Origin: Celeribacter naphthalenivorans
GTDB taxonomy: Bacteria > Pseudomonadota > Alphaproteobacteria > Rhodobacterales > Rhodobacteraceae
Length of the DNA: 64,000 nucleotides
Direction of reading: 5' to 3'
NCBI RefSeq assembly: GCF_020524585.1
Contig: NZ_JAIVLK010000002.1
Coordinates: forward strand, 372,001 to 436,000
Position numbers and translations under genes: made by a program. This document shows, piece by piece, positions 19,742 to 28,507 of the stretch; positions within the stretch are counted from its first letter, which is position 1; each line of letters begins with the position of its first letter. The notes beneath the pieces are model-generated. The model searched no databases and was not told the DNA's origin. It saw nothing but the letters and a program-made list of their open reading frames with translations.

Positions 19742-20626
19742 ATGGTGAAAACGGGCGTGAACGCTGCATTTTTGGGTCTTGGGGTCATGGGATACCCGAT
19801 GGCGGGGCATCTCGCCGCGATAGGCCATGCGGTGACGGTCTACAACCGCACCAGTGCGAAAGCCGAAAGCTGGGCCAAAGAGCACGATGGCGGCTTTGCT
19901 AAAACCCCGCGCGAGGCGGCAGAGGGCGCGGATTTTGTGATGGCCTGTGTCGGCAATGACGACGACCTTCGCTCCGTCTGCCTCGGCCCCGACGGGGCGT
20001 TTGCGGGCATGAAACCCGGCGCGATCTTTGTCGATCACACCACAGTGTCGGCTAAAGTGACCCGTGAGCTGGCCGCACACGCCGCAGAGGCCGGGATCGG
20101 CTATGTCGACGCGCCGGTGTCCGGCGGGCAGGCGGGCGCCGAGAATGGTGTACTCTCCGTCATGTGCGGCGGCGCGGAGGGGGATTACGCCAAGGCCGAG
20201 CCGGTGATGGCCGCTTACGGCAAGATCGTCAAACGACTGGGCGAGGTCGGCATGGGCCAGACCGCCAAGATGTGCAACCAAATCTGCATCGCGGGGCTGG
20301 TGCAGGGGCTCTCCGAGGCGCTGTTGCTCGCCGAAAAATCCGGCCTCGATGGTGAGGCGCTGGTCGATGTGATCTCCGGTGGCGCTGCGGGAAGCTGGCA
20401 AATGGTCAACCGCCACAAGACGATGCTTGCAGGACAGTACGAGCATGGCTTTGCCGTCGACTGGATGCGCAAGGACTTGGCGATCTGTCTCGAGGCGGGC
20501 GAGGACACCGGCACGCCCTTGCCGGTCACGGCGCTGGTCGATCAGTTTTACAAGGATGTGCAAACCATGGGCGGCGGGCGTTGGGACACCTCGAGCCTCA
20601 TGGCGCGGCTCAAGGCTTTTGGCTGA
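19742..20626 (+). CDS. 3-hydroxyisobutyrate dehydrogenase-family oxidoreductase
   Basis: 294-residue beta-hydroxyacid dehydrogenase. N-terminal Rossmann motif FLGLGVMGYPMAGHL, the substrate-binding segment DAPVSGGQAGAENG, and the catalytic lysine in QTAKMCNQICIA. Members oxidise 3-hydroxyisobutyrate, tartronate semialdehyde or related acids with NAD(P); the exact substrate is not determined by the sequence. It is divergent from the penicillin acylase-like gene. After the stop lies a long inverted repeat that may terminate transcription. Confidence 0.88.
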   Translation: MVKTGVNAAFLGLGVMGYPMAGHLAAIGHAVTVYNRTSAKAESWAKEHDGGFAKTPREAAEGADFVMACVGNDDDLRSVCLGPDGAFAGMKPGAIFVDHTTVSAKVTRELAAHAAEAGIGYVDAPVSGGQAGAENGVLSVMCGGAEGDYAKAEPVMAAYGKIVKRLGEVGMGQTAKMCNQICIAGLVQGLSEALLLAEKSGLDGEALVDVISGGAAGSWQMVNRHKTMLAGQYEHGFAVDWMRKDLAICLEAGEDTGTPLPVTALVDQFYKDVQTMGGGRWDTSSLMARLKAFG

Positions 20627-20634
20627 GCTGTGAG

Positions 20635-20709
20635 TGAGTATTTTCGGCAGCAAAGGAAACAGCGCCCGAAAAGAGCGGGGTGAGGTTTCCTTTGCTGTCT
20701 AAATACTCA
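20635..20709. repeat. Bipartite inverted repeat after the dehydrogenase gene (TGAGTATTT element)
   Basis: Two nested pairs of perfect arms: TGAGTATTT (20635-20643) with AAATACTCA (20701-20709), and CAGCAAAGGAAAC (20648-20660) with GTTTCCTTTGCTG (20685-20697), around a 24-nt loop. It probably forms a long hairpin in RNA. Related half-elements lie at 52334 and 60838 in this window. Confidence 0.75.
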
Positions 20710-20776
20710 TGCGGCTCTTTCCCTGAGCGCGTCGGCTCTGTTATAAGGCCTTTCGATCAAAAGGACGCGGAAACTC

Positions 20777-21493
20777 ATGGCCGACAAAAAGAAAACCGGG
20801 GCAACCTCAGGACGCGGCGCGCGGGATTTGCGCGTCAAGGTGAAGTCTGCGCGCGGGCGCAAGCTGTCTTCGACGCTATGGTTGGAGCGTCAGCTCAACG
20901 ATCCCTATGTCAAACGTGCGCGTGACGAGGGCTACCGGGGGCGTGCGGCCTTCAAGATCATGGAGATCGACGACAAGTTCCGCTTTCTCGTGCCCGGCGC
21001 GCGGGTGGTCGATCTGGGCTGTGCGCCCGGCGGCTGGTGTCAGGTGGCGGTCAAGCGTGTGAACGCTTTGGGCGAGAAGTCCGGCAAGAAGATCGGCACC
21101 ATTCTGGGCGTCGATTTGCAGGAGGTCGAACCGATCCCCGGCACAGAGATTCACCAGCTCGATTTCATGTCCGACGATGCCGACCAGAAGGTGAAGGATT
21201 GGCTGGGCGGCGAGGCGGATGTGGTGATGTCGGACATGGCGGCGGCGTCCTCGGGGCACAAGCAGACGGACCACCTGCGGATCATCGCGCTCTGCGAGGC
21301 GGCGGCCTATCTGGCCTTTGATGTGCTTTCTCCGGGCGGCACCTTTGTGGCCAAGGTTCTGGCCGGCGGCGCCGAGGGAGAGTTGCAGCATTTGCTCAAG
21401 CAGAAGTTCGAGAAGGTGCAGCATTTCAAGCCGCCCTCGTCGCGCTCTGACAGCTCCGAGAAATTCGTCGTCGCGACAGGGTTCCGTGGTTAG
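20777..21493 (+). CDS. rlmE: 23S rRNA (uridine-2552-2'-O)-methyltransferase RlmE
   Basis: 238-residue RrmJ/FtsJ-fold methyltransferase that uses S-adenosylmethionine to modify the ribosomal A-loop. The SAM-binding motif is [15 protein letters not shown]; downstream are [30 protein letters not shown] and [12 protein letters not shown], which hold the K-D-K-E catalytic set of the family. The basic N-terminal extension (about 30 residues) is common in alphaproteobacteria. The 150-bp gap upstream contains the inverted repeat described separately. Confidence 0.95.
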   Translation: MADKKKTGATSGRGARDLRVKVKSARGRKLSSTLWLERQLNDPYVKRARDEGYRGRAAFKIMEIDDKFRFLVPGARVVDLGCAPGGWCQVAVKRVNALGEKSGKKIGTILGVDLQEVEPIPGTEIHQLDFMSDDADQKVKDWLGGEADVVMSDMAAASSGHKQTDHLRIIALCEAAAYLAFDVLSPGGTFVAKVLAGGAEGELQHLLKQKFEKVQHFKPPSSRSDSSEKFVVATGFRG

Positions 21494-21505
21494 GGTTTGG
21501 GGCTG

Positions 21506-22567
21506 ATGGAGCTGCGGCTGTGTTGCGGGGCGCTTGCGCTTAGGTTTGACGCCTCTGTCGGCAATATCCGAAGCTACACCGTTCAGGATCGCGAGGTGTT
21601 CCACACGGCGCATTGGGTCGGTACGCCTTTGGCGGCTGAGGCTCTGAGCGTGGTGGACGCGCATCTGGCGGGGGATTTTCTGGCCGCGCCCTTTGGCGGT
21701 TCTGATGTCGTACAAGATCCGCCCCATGGCTGGACGGCCAATTCGGCGTGGCATTTGATGTCTCGCTCTGAGACTGACGCTCATGCCCATATGAAGCTCG
21801 CGCTGGAGCGTCCGGTGATGGGGGCGCAGATCACCAAGGAGATTACGCTCCGTGCCGATCAGCCGGCGCTCTATCAGCGGCATGAGATCGCGGGCGGTGA
21901 GGGCGGTTTGACCTTTGCGCATCATCCGATGATCCGCGTCTCTCCCGGAGATCACATCGCGACCTCTCCGAAACGCGTGGCGCTGACCTCGGGGGTGCCT
22001 TTGGAGGAGGCGCATATTCTGGCCTATCCGGGGCGCAGTACCGATCTGACGCAATTCCCCGCGCGGGATGGGGGCAGGGTGGATTTGAGCCACTATCCGC
22101 ATCAGACGGGGCACGAGGATTTCGTGACGCTGGTTGAAAAGGACGTGGAGGGGCTCGGTTGGACCGCCGTGTCGCGGGCCCGGGAGCGCGACATCGTGGT
22201 GTTCGTCAAAGACAGCCGTGTCATGCCCGTCACCATGCTCTGGATGTCGAACGGCGGGCGCGATTATGCGCCTTGGGACGGGCGGCATGACGGCGTTTTG
22301 GGTGTCGAGGATGGCTGTGCGGCGGGAGCTGAGGGGCACAGGGCGGCGCTTGGCGACAATGCCGTGGCGCGGGAGGGCGTGCGCACCGTGCTCGCGCTGG
22401 ACGAGGGGCGCAAACATGTGCTCTGCCATGCCACGGTGGTGCTCGATCAGCCGGAGGGTTGGACGGGTGTTGCGGGTATCCGTTTCGAAGATCACGCCAT
22501 GATCGTCGCGGGGCAAAACGGCAAAACTCTGCGCGTGCCCTTCGAGGCCTCTCATTTCTCTATCTGA
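21506..22567 (+). CDS. Unknown protein, possibly aldose-mutarotase-like fold
   Basis: 353 residues, no signal peptide or membrane helix. The run of short beta-like segments and histidines (HHPMIRVSPGDHI, PWDGRHDGVLGVED, HVLCHATVVLD) reminds me of galactose-mutarotase-like proteins, but I see no firm catalytic signature. It begins 12 nt after rlmE and so is probably co-transcribed with it. An in-frame TTG at 21497 would add three residues. Treat as a hypothetical protein with a weak fold guess. Confidence 0.65.
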   Translation: MELRLCCGALALRFDASVGNIRSYTVQDREVFHTAHWVGTPLAAEALSVVDAHLAGDFLAAPFGGSDVVQDPPHGWTANSAWHLMSRSETDAHAHMKLALERPVMGAQITKEITLRADQPALYQRHEIAGGEGGLTFAHHPMIRVSPGDHIATSPKRVALTSGVPLEEAHILAYPGRSTDLTQFPARDGGRVDLSHYPHQTGHEDFVTLVEKDVEGLGWTAVSRARERDIVVFVKDSRVMPVTMLWMSNGGRDYAPWDGRHDGVLGVEDGCAAGAEGHRAALGDNAVAREGVRTVLALDEGRKHVLCHATVVLDQPEGWTGVAGIRFEDHAMIVAGQNGKTLRVPFEASHFSI

Positions 22568-22578
22568 AATATACCTTT

Positions 22579-22592
22579 CTGATCCAGATCAA
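22579..22592. promoter_or_regulatory. FNR/Dnr-type box upstream of the NsrR-like gene
   Basis: CTGAT-CCAG-ATCAA matches the TTGAT-N4-ATCAA consensus of FNR/Crp-family oxygen and NO regulators at 9 of 10 fixed positions. It lies 89 bp before the regulator start codon, in a 113-bp intergenic region. Binding is inferred, not shown. Confidence 0.5.
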
Positions 22593-22680
22593 AGTCACAG
22601 TATTTTGACGCCAAGTAATGTGGCTGAAACCTGCGTGCGCCCCTTGTCCAAACCCAAGCCAGAGATGGAGACCGCCAACC

Positions 22681-23160
22681 ATGCGTTTGACGATCCGAAC
22701 CAACCTCGCCATGCGTGTGCTCATGGCCTGTGCTGTGAACGAAGGCCATATGGTGCGCCGTGCGGGCATTGCCAAGGCGGCCAATGCCTCGGAAAACCAT
22801 CTGGCGCAGGTGGTGCATCTTTTGGCGAATGAGGGCTATATCGAGACCACGCGCGGCCGTGCGGGCGGGATCGTTTTGGCGCGCAATCCTGACGAAATCA
22901 CCATCGGCGAGGTGTTTCGGCATTTCGAGGCGCATGTGCCCTTTGCCGAATGTTTCGCGGCGCAGGACAACACCTGTCCGCTGCAGGCCGTGTGTCGTTT
23001 GCGTTTGGCGCTGACGGCGGCTCTGGAGGCGTTTTACGGCGTGCTTGACGATATGACGCTGGCCGATTTGGTGGCGGACAATGCGGGGCTTGAGGCGCTG
23101 TTGAACCTGCCGCAGCCGGATATGATGATGCCGCAAGAGGGCTGCATGGCACGCGGCTGA
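22681..23160 (+). CDS. Rrf2-family regulator, NsrR-like
   Basis: 159-residue winged-helix regulator with an iron-sulfur site. The N-terminal helix-turn-helix includes IAKAANASENHLAQVVHLLANEG, followed by the wing GRAGGI. Three cysteines C91, C99 and C105 (CX7CX5C) match the cluster-binding pattern of NO-sensing NsrR rather than the CX5CX5C of IscR. GGAGA precedes the ATG at 22681. The upstream FNR-like box suggests control by oxygen or NO. No NO-detoxification gene is adjacent, so its targets lie elsewhere. Confidence 0.82.
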   Translation: MRLTIRTNLAMRVLMACAVNEGHMVRRAGIAKAANASENHLAQVVHLLANEGYIETTRGRAGGIVLARNPDEITIGEVFRHFEAHVPFAECFAAQDNTCPLQAVCRLRLALTAALEAFYGVLDDMTLADLVADNAGLEALLNLPQPDMMMPQEGCMARG

Positions 23161-23162
23161 CC

Positions 23163-24413
23163 CTAGGACCCGCCGCCTTTGAGGTGCGGTTGTTCCGGTT
23201 CCTTGAGCGCGAGGATCAAGAGCGCGGCCAACCCCAAGCAAATCGGCACGGCAGAGAGCGCCAGCGCGTGATTGCCGCCCGTGAGGTCCAAAAGCCAGCC
23301 AACCAGTGGCTGAAACACCAAAGCCGCGCCGATCCCGATCATGTTCACGAAGGCGGTGACGGTGCCGACCGCGCTTTGGTCCTGGCCCTCTTTCGCCATG
23401 GCGAAGGTCAGCATCTGTGCGCCGCAAAACAGCCCGCCGAAGAAGAGCGCGGCGGAGATCAGCACCATGTTGCTGCTGCCCCCCAAAATGACCCAGCCCC
23501 AGAACAGTGTGGCCGCCACGGCGCCCGTGAAGACGATCCATTTGCGATGGCCCAAGGCGTCAGAGACGGCGCCCCACAGCACCGATCCTGCCGCCATGCC
23601 CCAAAACATCATAGAGACGGCGGTCTCGGCGGAGACGGCAGAGAGAGCGTGATCGGCGATCAGCTCTTCGTTGCCCCAAAGCCCGCCATAGACGTTGATC
23701 GGCATGTAGATCAGCGCGCCCACGAGGGACAAAAGCCAGACCTGCGGGCTTTTGATCACCTGACCCAAGGGGCCGATCGGATTTGTGTGCGTGTCCGTGT
23801 CGCCCGCAGACGGCGCTTCGCGGTAGAAAAACAGCGCCAGAACGAAAAGCGCGCCGCCGGTGATCCCGATGCCGATGAAAGACGGGCGCCAGCCTGCGGT
23901 CTCGGTCAGGGATGTGAGCCAGATGACACCAATCGCTGTGCCCAACATGCCGACCGCATTGACGAGGCCTGACAGAAGCGCAAAGCGCGCGGGCGCGAAC
24001 CAGTGGTTCACCACATAGAGCGCGCCGACAAAGGCGAAAGACGCGCCAAACCCGGTCATCAACCGCCCGACGGAGGCGATCACCACATTGGGCGCGAGAC
24101 CGATGAGGGCAATCCCTCCGGCGCAAAGCGCGATGGCCGGCACCACAAACCGCCGCGCCCCCCAACGGTCGAGCAACAGTCCGACCACGATCTGCATGGG
24201 CGCATAAACCCAGAAAAACAGAGAGGAAAACACGCCGAGACCGGCCTTGGTCAGATCAAGATCCTGCGTGATCGCCGTGGTCGCGGTGGAGGGCGCGATG
24301 CGGGAGATGAATTCGAAGAGGAAAAACAGCGTCGCCAGCGCAAAGGCCGCGGGGGCTTTCCAGCTTGTGCTCCGTCCTGTGCTCTGTCTTGTGATCCGTG
24401 GTGTGTCGGTCAT
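23163..24413 (-). CDS. Major facilitator superfamily transporter
   Basis: 416-residue membrane protein with about twelve hydrophobic helices and the MFS loop motif LLLDRWGARRFV between helices 2 and 3. Broadly like the anion/sugar-phosphate or nitrate/nitrite-type MFS carriers (FFLFEFISRIAPS at the start), but the substrate is not evident. The start at 24413 has GGGAGA upstream and gives a polar 30-residue N-terminus. It converges with the NsrR-like gene, with stop codons 2 nt apart. Confidence 0.85.
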   Translation of the reverse strand: MTDTPRITRQSTGRSTSWKAPAAFALATLFFLFEFISRIAPSTATTAITQDLDLTKAGLGVFSSLFFWVYAPMQIVVGLLLDRWGARRFVVPAIALCAGGIALIGLAPNVVIASVGRLMTGFGASFAFVGALYVVNHWFAPARFALLSGLVNAVGMLGTAIGVIWLTSLTETAGWRPSFIGIGITGGALFVLALFFYREAPSAGDTDTHTNPIGPLGQVIKSPQVWLLSLVGALIYMPINVYGGLWGNEELIADHALSAVSAETAVSMMFWGMAAGSVLWGAVSDALGHRKWIVFTGAVAATLFWGWVILGGSSNMVLISAALFFGGLFCGAQMLTFAMAKEGQDQSAVGTVTAFVNMIGIGAALVFQPLVGWLLDLTGGNHALALSAVPICLGLAALLILALKEPEQPHLKGGGS

Positions 24414-24610
24414 GCGCGCGTCTCCCTGTGTCGCGCATGTGTTTGGGATATTGTGCGGAGGCTCGCAAGGGGAGGCTCTTGTCATTTGCGGCGAAGGTCT
24501 GATTCGAGGCCAAGGTGTTCAATTTCTGCAATGCAATTAAAGTCTGCTTTTGAGAAGCACGATATCACGCTCACATAAACCGGCTCAAATCTGTGCCATG
24601 AGTAGCAGAG

Positions 24611-25264
24611 TTAAACGGGTAATAGGAGATATTCTACGAAGTCTTCTGTAAACTCAAATCGGTCGACATCGTTGTATGTAGTTTCAATGATCGCATCATA
24701 ATTTTGCATCACCTTCAGCATAGGCTTCAAGTTGTCGTGGTCTTCAAAAAGGTATGCGAAAATGCGGTTCTGCGGGTCCCTATTGTATGACCCATTCTTG
24801 GAGCCAATAATGAATTCACGCACAAAAGGTGCGCCAGTTAAATCTTCTCGCATCTCTGCTAAAAGACTTGGCATCTTGTCTTCAAGCTTCTGAAAGCTTC
24901 GAGATATTACAATTGCAAATCCGCGAATACCTAAATACGCGCGCATCTCAGCGAGAGTTTTCCACTCTCTAAGCTGATCAATGGAATGACTGGTGATATC
25001 TACGTCAACCAACCTGCTACAGGTCTGACAGAGCCAAATACCATTTTCGGCGGCGGCTCGTTCTTCGGGCGTCAAAGTGGGATCATACCTTGGCCCGCCT
25101 TCGGCAGCGGCAGTAATGTGTGCGGCAACACCAATGCTAGCGCTTTCGTCGGCTCCGTCCGGTCCAATCGTCGGACGCAAACAGGTTTGATTTGAACAAC
25201 GATATCCTGCACGTTGCGCAATTGTTCTTATTACGGGAGCTCTAAAATCATCGCGGTTTGCCAT
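24611..25264 (-). CDS. HNH-nuclease-like protein, AT-rich, probable acquired defence gene
   Basis: 217 residues. The N-terminal half is an HNH-type zinc module: C23 and C28 (CSNQTC), H49 in AAHITAAAEGGPRYDP, N74 in ENGIWLCQTC, and C79/C82. This particular module is known to me mainly from bacterial defence and STAND-type proteins. The C-terminal half (from about 110) is not recognised. The gene is clearly more AT-rich than its surroundings and stands alone between a transporter and a hydrolase, which suggests horizontal transfer. No strong ribosome site precedes the ATG. Confidence 0.72.
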   Translation of the reverse strand: MANRDDFRAPVIRTIAQRAGYRCSNQTCLRPTIGPDGADESASIGVAAHITAAAEGGPRYDPTLTPEERAAAENGIWLCQTCSRLVDVDITSHSIDQLREWKTLAEMRAYLGIRGFAIVISRSFQKLEDKMPSLLAEMREDLTGAPFVREFIIGSKNGSYNRDPQNRIFAYLFEDHDNLKPMLKVMQNYDAIIETTYNDVDRFEFTEDFVEYLLLPV

Positions 25265-25391
25265 ATGTAATACAATACTACATCAGATGTCTCTTGAAAA
25301 GCGGACACCGTCTGGAACTATACAAACGGCAGCTCCGTCCGCATACCAGTCTCCCCCAACGCGCGTGAAACCATCTCCAAACTTCGCCTCG

Positions 25392-26417
25392 TTACCTTTC
25401 CCCCAGATACACCATCCCCTCAATCCATGTGAACATCGTGTTCAGCGCATCGGATGCGTAGGCGTTTCGGCCTTCGAGCAAAAACCTGACGACCGCAACG
25501 CGTGACCACTCCTCGGTCAATTGCCAGTTATACTCCGGGGCCTTCAAAAGCCCGTGCGTTGCATTGGGAAAAACAATGATGCGGGCGGGGATGCGGCTGT
25601 GGTCGGGGCGGTTGTCGAGAGTTTCATGGAAAATCTCGGGGTTTCGGGTGGGGTCGACATTCAAATCCTCCGCGCCCCAGAGCGCCAGCAGGGGGATGTC
25701 CAGCTCAGACAAGGCCTGTCGCGCGTCTGCGCCTCGGTTCAGGTGGATGAACTGCCAGCGGTCCGGGGACATGCCGTCAGGTCTGTCTTCGGGCGTCGCG
25801 TTGGGGCCAAAGAGCCGGTCGTCTTCGATCTCTTGCGCGGCGAGCGTGGCTTTGATGACCTCTGCGTCAGTGCCTTCGCGGGTCAGGCGCACGGCGGTGT
25901 AATAGTCGCCCTGATCCTGCCAGGAGACCGCCGCACCGACGGTCACCAGAAAATCCGCATCAGTACGCGTCAGGCCGGGGAGGACCCAGCCCGCTTGAGA
26001 AAAGCCGAGGGCGCCGACTGGGGTGTCTTCGAACCGCTCTTTGAGAACTGCGAGAACCGCGCGGGTCTCTGCTGTGCGATCCGACATGGTTTGCCGCAAC
26101 CAGTTGCCCTCGCTTTGGCCAACGCCCGGCTTGTCCCAGGACGCGATGGCGAAACCCCGGTCGAGAAAGGCATTGATCAGAGGCGCGTAGCCGCCCGAGG
26201 ACGTCCGGTCTTGTGCGCCATCGCCATGCACGAGCGCCACCACCGCGGTCGGGGCCTCGTCAGGCAGCCAGATCGTTCCGGCGATGCGCGCGCCCGAGAC
26301 CGTGACAAAGAGCGTCTCGCTGGGGCGGCGCTCCAGATCGTGATCGCCCAGCCGCCACATCACGACGCACACTAATAAGGCCACAACCCCGGCCGCCCCA
26401 AAAAACCATCGCTTCAT
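25392..26417 (-). CDS. Alpha/beta hydrolase with N-terminal signal/anchor
   Basis: 341-residue serine hydrolase. A hydrophobic N-terminus (WFFGAAGVVALLVCVVMW) suggests export or membrane anchoring. The oxyanion region is ALVHGDGAQDR, the nucleophile elbow GFSQAGW (GxSxG), and a late histidine is in NATHG. It resembles the dienelactone hydrolase/acyl-peptidase-like esterases; the substrate is unknown. Divergent from the acetyltransferase gene 55 bp away. Confidence 0.8.
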   Translation of the reverse strand: MKRWFFGAAGVVALLVCVVMWRLGDHDLERRPSETLFVTVSGARIAGTIWLPDEAPTAVVALVHGDGAQDRTSSGGYAPLINAFLDRGFAIASWDKPGVGQSEGNWLRQTMSDRTAETRAVLAVLKERFEDTPVGALGFSQAGWVLPGLTRTDADFLVTVGAAVSWQDQGDYYTAVRLTREGTDAEVIKATLAAQEIEDDRLFGPNATPEDRPDGMSPDRWQFIHLNRGADARQALSELDIPLLALWGAEDLNVDPTRNPEIFHETLDNRPDHSRIPARIIVFPNATHGLLKAPEYNWQLTEEWSRVAVVRFLLEGRNAYASDALNTMFTWIEGMVYLGER

Positions 26418-26472
26418 TTGAAATCAGTTGTCTTTGTCACCATCTACGCTCTGTACCTATGGAGTGCGTTTA

Positions 26473-27084
26473 ATGAGTACAATATTCCAAATCGAGCCCT
26501 TCACCGTGGAGCAGGGGGTTCAGCCGCAGCATCTTGCGCAGGCGGCGCAGGGATATTGGCGCGCCTTCTCGCGCAAGCTGCGCTATCCTCTGGGGCCGGA
26601 GAAAAAGGCCGTCGCCTTTCTTGAGAGCGTCATGGACCCGACCCACGCGATTTCTGCGGTGTCGAAAGACGGGGCGTTTCTCGGCATGGCGGGGTTCAAA
26701 TCGCCTCAGGGCGCGCTGGTCGGTGGGAATATGCGGGATATGGCGCGCGTCTATGGCTGGCTCGGCGGCAGTGTTCGGGGCGCCTTGATCCAAGCCCTGG
26801 AGCGCAGATGCGACGATGATACGCTCTTGATGGACGGGATTTTCGTGGAACCGGAGGCGCGGGGCCAAGGTGTCGGCACCGCGCTTTTGAACGCGATAGA
26901 GGTCCATTGTGCCCGTCAGGGGCTGCGCCAGATCAGGCTCGATGTCATCGACACCAACCCACGGGCGCGGGCGCTTTACGAACGGTTGGGATTTGCGGAG
27001 CGCTCTGTCTTGTCGCTGGGTCCATTGCGGTCTGTCTTTGGCTTTTCGTCAGCCACCGAGATGACGAAAAGCCTCATTCGCTAA
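26473..27084 (+). CDS. GNAT-family N-acetyltransferase
   Basis: 203-residue acetyl-CoA-dependent acetyltransferase. The acetyl-CoA loop is VEPEARGQGVGTALL and the family's C-terminal pattern DTNPRARALYERLGF is clear. The acceptor is unknown. GGAG lies 12 nt before the ATG at 26473. Downstream genes on the same strand begin about 105 bp later. Confidence 0.85.
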   Translation: MSTIFQIEPFTVEQGVQPQHLAQAAQGYWRAFSRKLRYPLGPEKKAVAFLESVMDPTHAISAVSKDGAFLGMAGFKSPQGALVGGNMRDMARVYGWLGGSVRGALIQALERRCDDDTLLMDGIFVEPEARGQGVGTALLNAIEVHCARQGLRQIRLDVIDTNPRARALYERLGFAERSVLSLGPLRSVFGFSSATEMTKSLIR

Positions 27085-27188
27085 GGGGCTTTGGGGCGCT
27101 TTGGCGATGGTCAAAACGCCTGTGCAGGATTTTTGCTTTACCTTTTCGGCGGAAAAGCCATCCTCAGCGCAACTGGAGGAGACCCCCA

Positions 27189-28028
27189 ATGAAATTCACA
27201 CGTTTTGGCCCCAAAGGGGCGGAAAAGCCCGGTTTGATCGACGCCAAGGGCCGTTTGCGCGATTTGTCGGATCATTTGGACGACATGTCGGGCGATGTTT
27301 TGACGCGGCTCAGTGAGTTCAATCGGCTCGACATCGAGACGCTGCCCTTGATCACCGAAGAGGTGCGTTTGGGGCCCTGTGTCGGCGGCACGGGCAAATT
27401 CATCTGCATCGGGCTGAATTTCGCGGATCATGCCGAGGAGAGCGGCATGGACCTGCCGAAAGAACCGGTGATTTTCGCGAAATACACCTCTGCGATCTGT
27501 GGGCCGAACGATCCGATCCTGATCCCGCGCGGCGCGGAAAAGGTCGATTGGGAGGTCGAACTGGGTCTCGTGATTGGCAAGCCTGCGAAATATGTCACTG
27601 AGGACAAGGCGTTGGAGCATCTGGCGGGCTATTGCCTCGTGAACGACGTCTCCGAGCGCGGCTTTCAACTGGAACGCGCGGGGCAATGGTCAAAGGGCAA
27701 GTCGTCGGACAATTTCGGCCCCGTCGGTCCGTGGCTGGCGACGCCTGACGAGATCAAAGACCCGGAGGCTTTGGCGATGTGGTGTGACGTGAATGGCGAA
27801 CGCATGCAGGACGGGTCGACGGCGACGATGATCTTCAAACCGGCCTTCCTGATTTCCTACCTGTCGCAGTTCTTCACGCTCCATCCGGGTGACATCATCT
27901 CGACCGGCACGCCCGCCGGTGTCGGCATGGGCAAGTCGCCGCAGCAGTATCTCAAGGACGGCGATGTGGTCGAGCTGGGCATCGAGGGCCTCGGCGCCCA
28001 GCGTCAGGTTTGCGTGGCGGACGTTTAG
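27189..28028 (+). CDS. Fumarylacetoacetate hydrolase-family protein
   Basis: 279-residue FAH-superfamily enzyme (hydrolase, decarboxylase or isomerase acting on beta-dicarbonyl acids). Diagnostic segments are GLNFADHAEESGM, DWEVELGLVIGKPA with metal-binding acids, and STGTPAGVGMG. The closest relatives that I recall act as ureidoglycolate lyase-like or 2,4-diketo-3-deoxy-L-fuconate-type hydrolases. AGGAGGA just upstream sets the ATG. It converges with a small exported protein, overlapping its end by 4 bases. Confidence 0.88.
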   Translation: MKFTRFGPKGAEKPGLIDAKGRLRDLSDHLDDMSGDVLTRLSEFNRLDIETLPLITEEVRLGPCVGGTGKFICIGLNFADHAEESGMDLPKEPVIFAKYTSAICGPNDPILIPRGAEKVDWEVELGLVIGKPAKYVTEDKALEHLAGYCLVNDVSERGFQLERAGQWSKGKSSDNFGPVGPWLATPDEIKDPEALAMWCDVNGERMQDGSTATMIFKPAFLISYLSQFFTLHPGDIISTGTPAGVGMGKSPQQYLKDGDVVELGIEGLGAQRQVCVADV

Positions 28029-28435
28029 GGGCTTGGCTGAAGCTGCAGGTTGCCGATTGAGAATTGGCAACTTGCGCCGTGGTGATAGGTGCAGCCGGGG
28101 CCTTGATCGAGATCGAAACTGCCCCTTGTGGCGCTCTGGGCGTTGGGCCTGAGCGCGATCAGGCATTGGGTCGTGTCATACTCGTCATCCATGATGACAT
28201 AATTCCCGAGCTGATCCTGCATCAGAGTGCCGGTCATTTGGCCAAGACAGTTATGGGTGCCGACGGTCAATAGGACCCGGTTGCCCGTCAGTTGAAAGCT
28301 GACGCGATAGCCGTCGCTGCCCGCCCGATAGGTGCCGGAGTAGAGCTGGAGCGGTGGCTCCTGTGCCGACAGGGGCTGGCCGGCAAGGGGCAGGCTGACA
28401 AGAGCGAGGCAAAGGGCTTTGAACAGGTCGGTCAT
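28025..28435 (-). CDS. Small exported protein of unknown function
   Basis: 136 residues with a Sec signal peptide (cleavage expected after LSAQ, near residue 25). The mature part has four cysteines (in HNCLG, TQCLI and PGCTYHHGASCQF), so disulfides are likely. No known domain recognised. It overlaps the tail of the FAH-family gene on the other strand. An inverted repeat precedes its start. Confidence 0.65.
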   Translation of the reverse strand: MTDLFKALCLALVSLPLAGQPLSAQEPPLQLYSGTYRAGSDGYRVSFQLTGNRVLLTVGTHNCLGQMTGTLMQDQLGNYVIMDDEYDTTQCLIALRPNAQSATRGSFDLDQGPGCTYHHGASCQFSIGNLQLQPSP

Positions 28436-28443
28436 GCGTAAAA

Positions 28444-28468
28444 TCCATTGAAGATGCAGATCAATGGA
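28444..28468. promoter_or_regulatory. 8-bp inverted repeat just upstream of the small exported protein
   Basis: TCCATTGA (28444-28451) and TCAATGGA (28461-28468) are perfect arms with a 9-bp spacer, 9 bp before the start of the minus-strand gene and 40 bp past the end of cobO. It could be an operator or a hairpin; spacing does not fit an FNR box. Confidence 0.3.
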
Positions 28469-28507
28469 GAAAGCTTACGGCAAAACCGCGCGGCTTCGAT
28501 CAGAAAA

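Noticed and set aside
24611-26417. HNH gene and alpha/beta hydrolase as a two-gene defence operon
   Set aside because: Same strand, but 128 bp apart, with different base composition; no sign of coupling.
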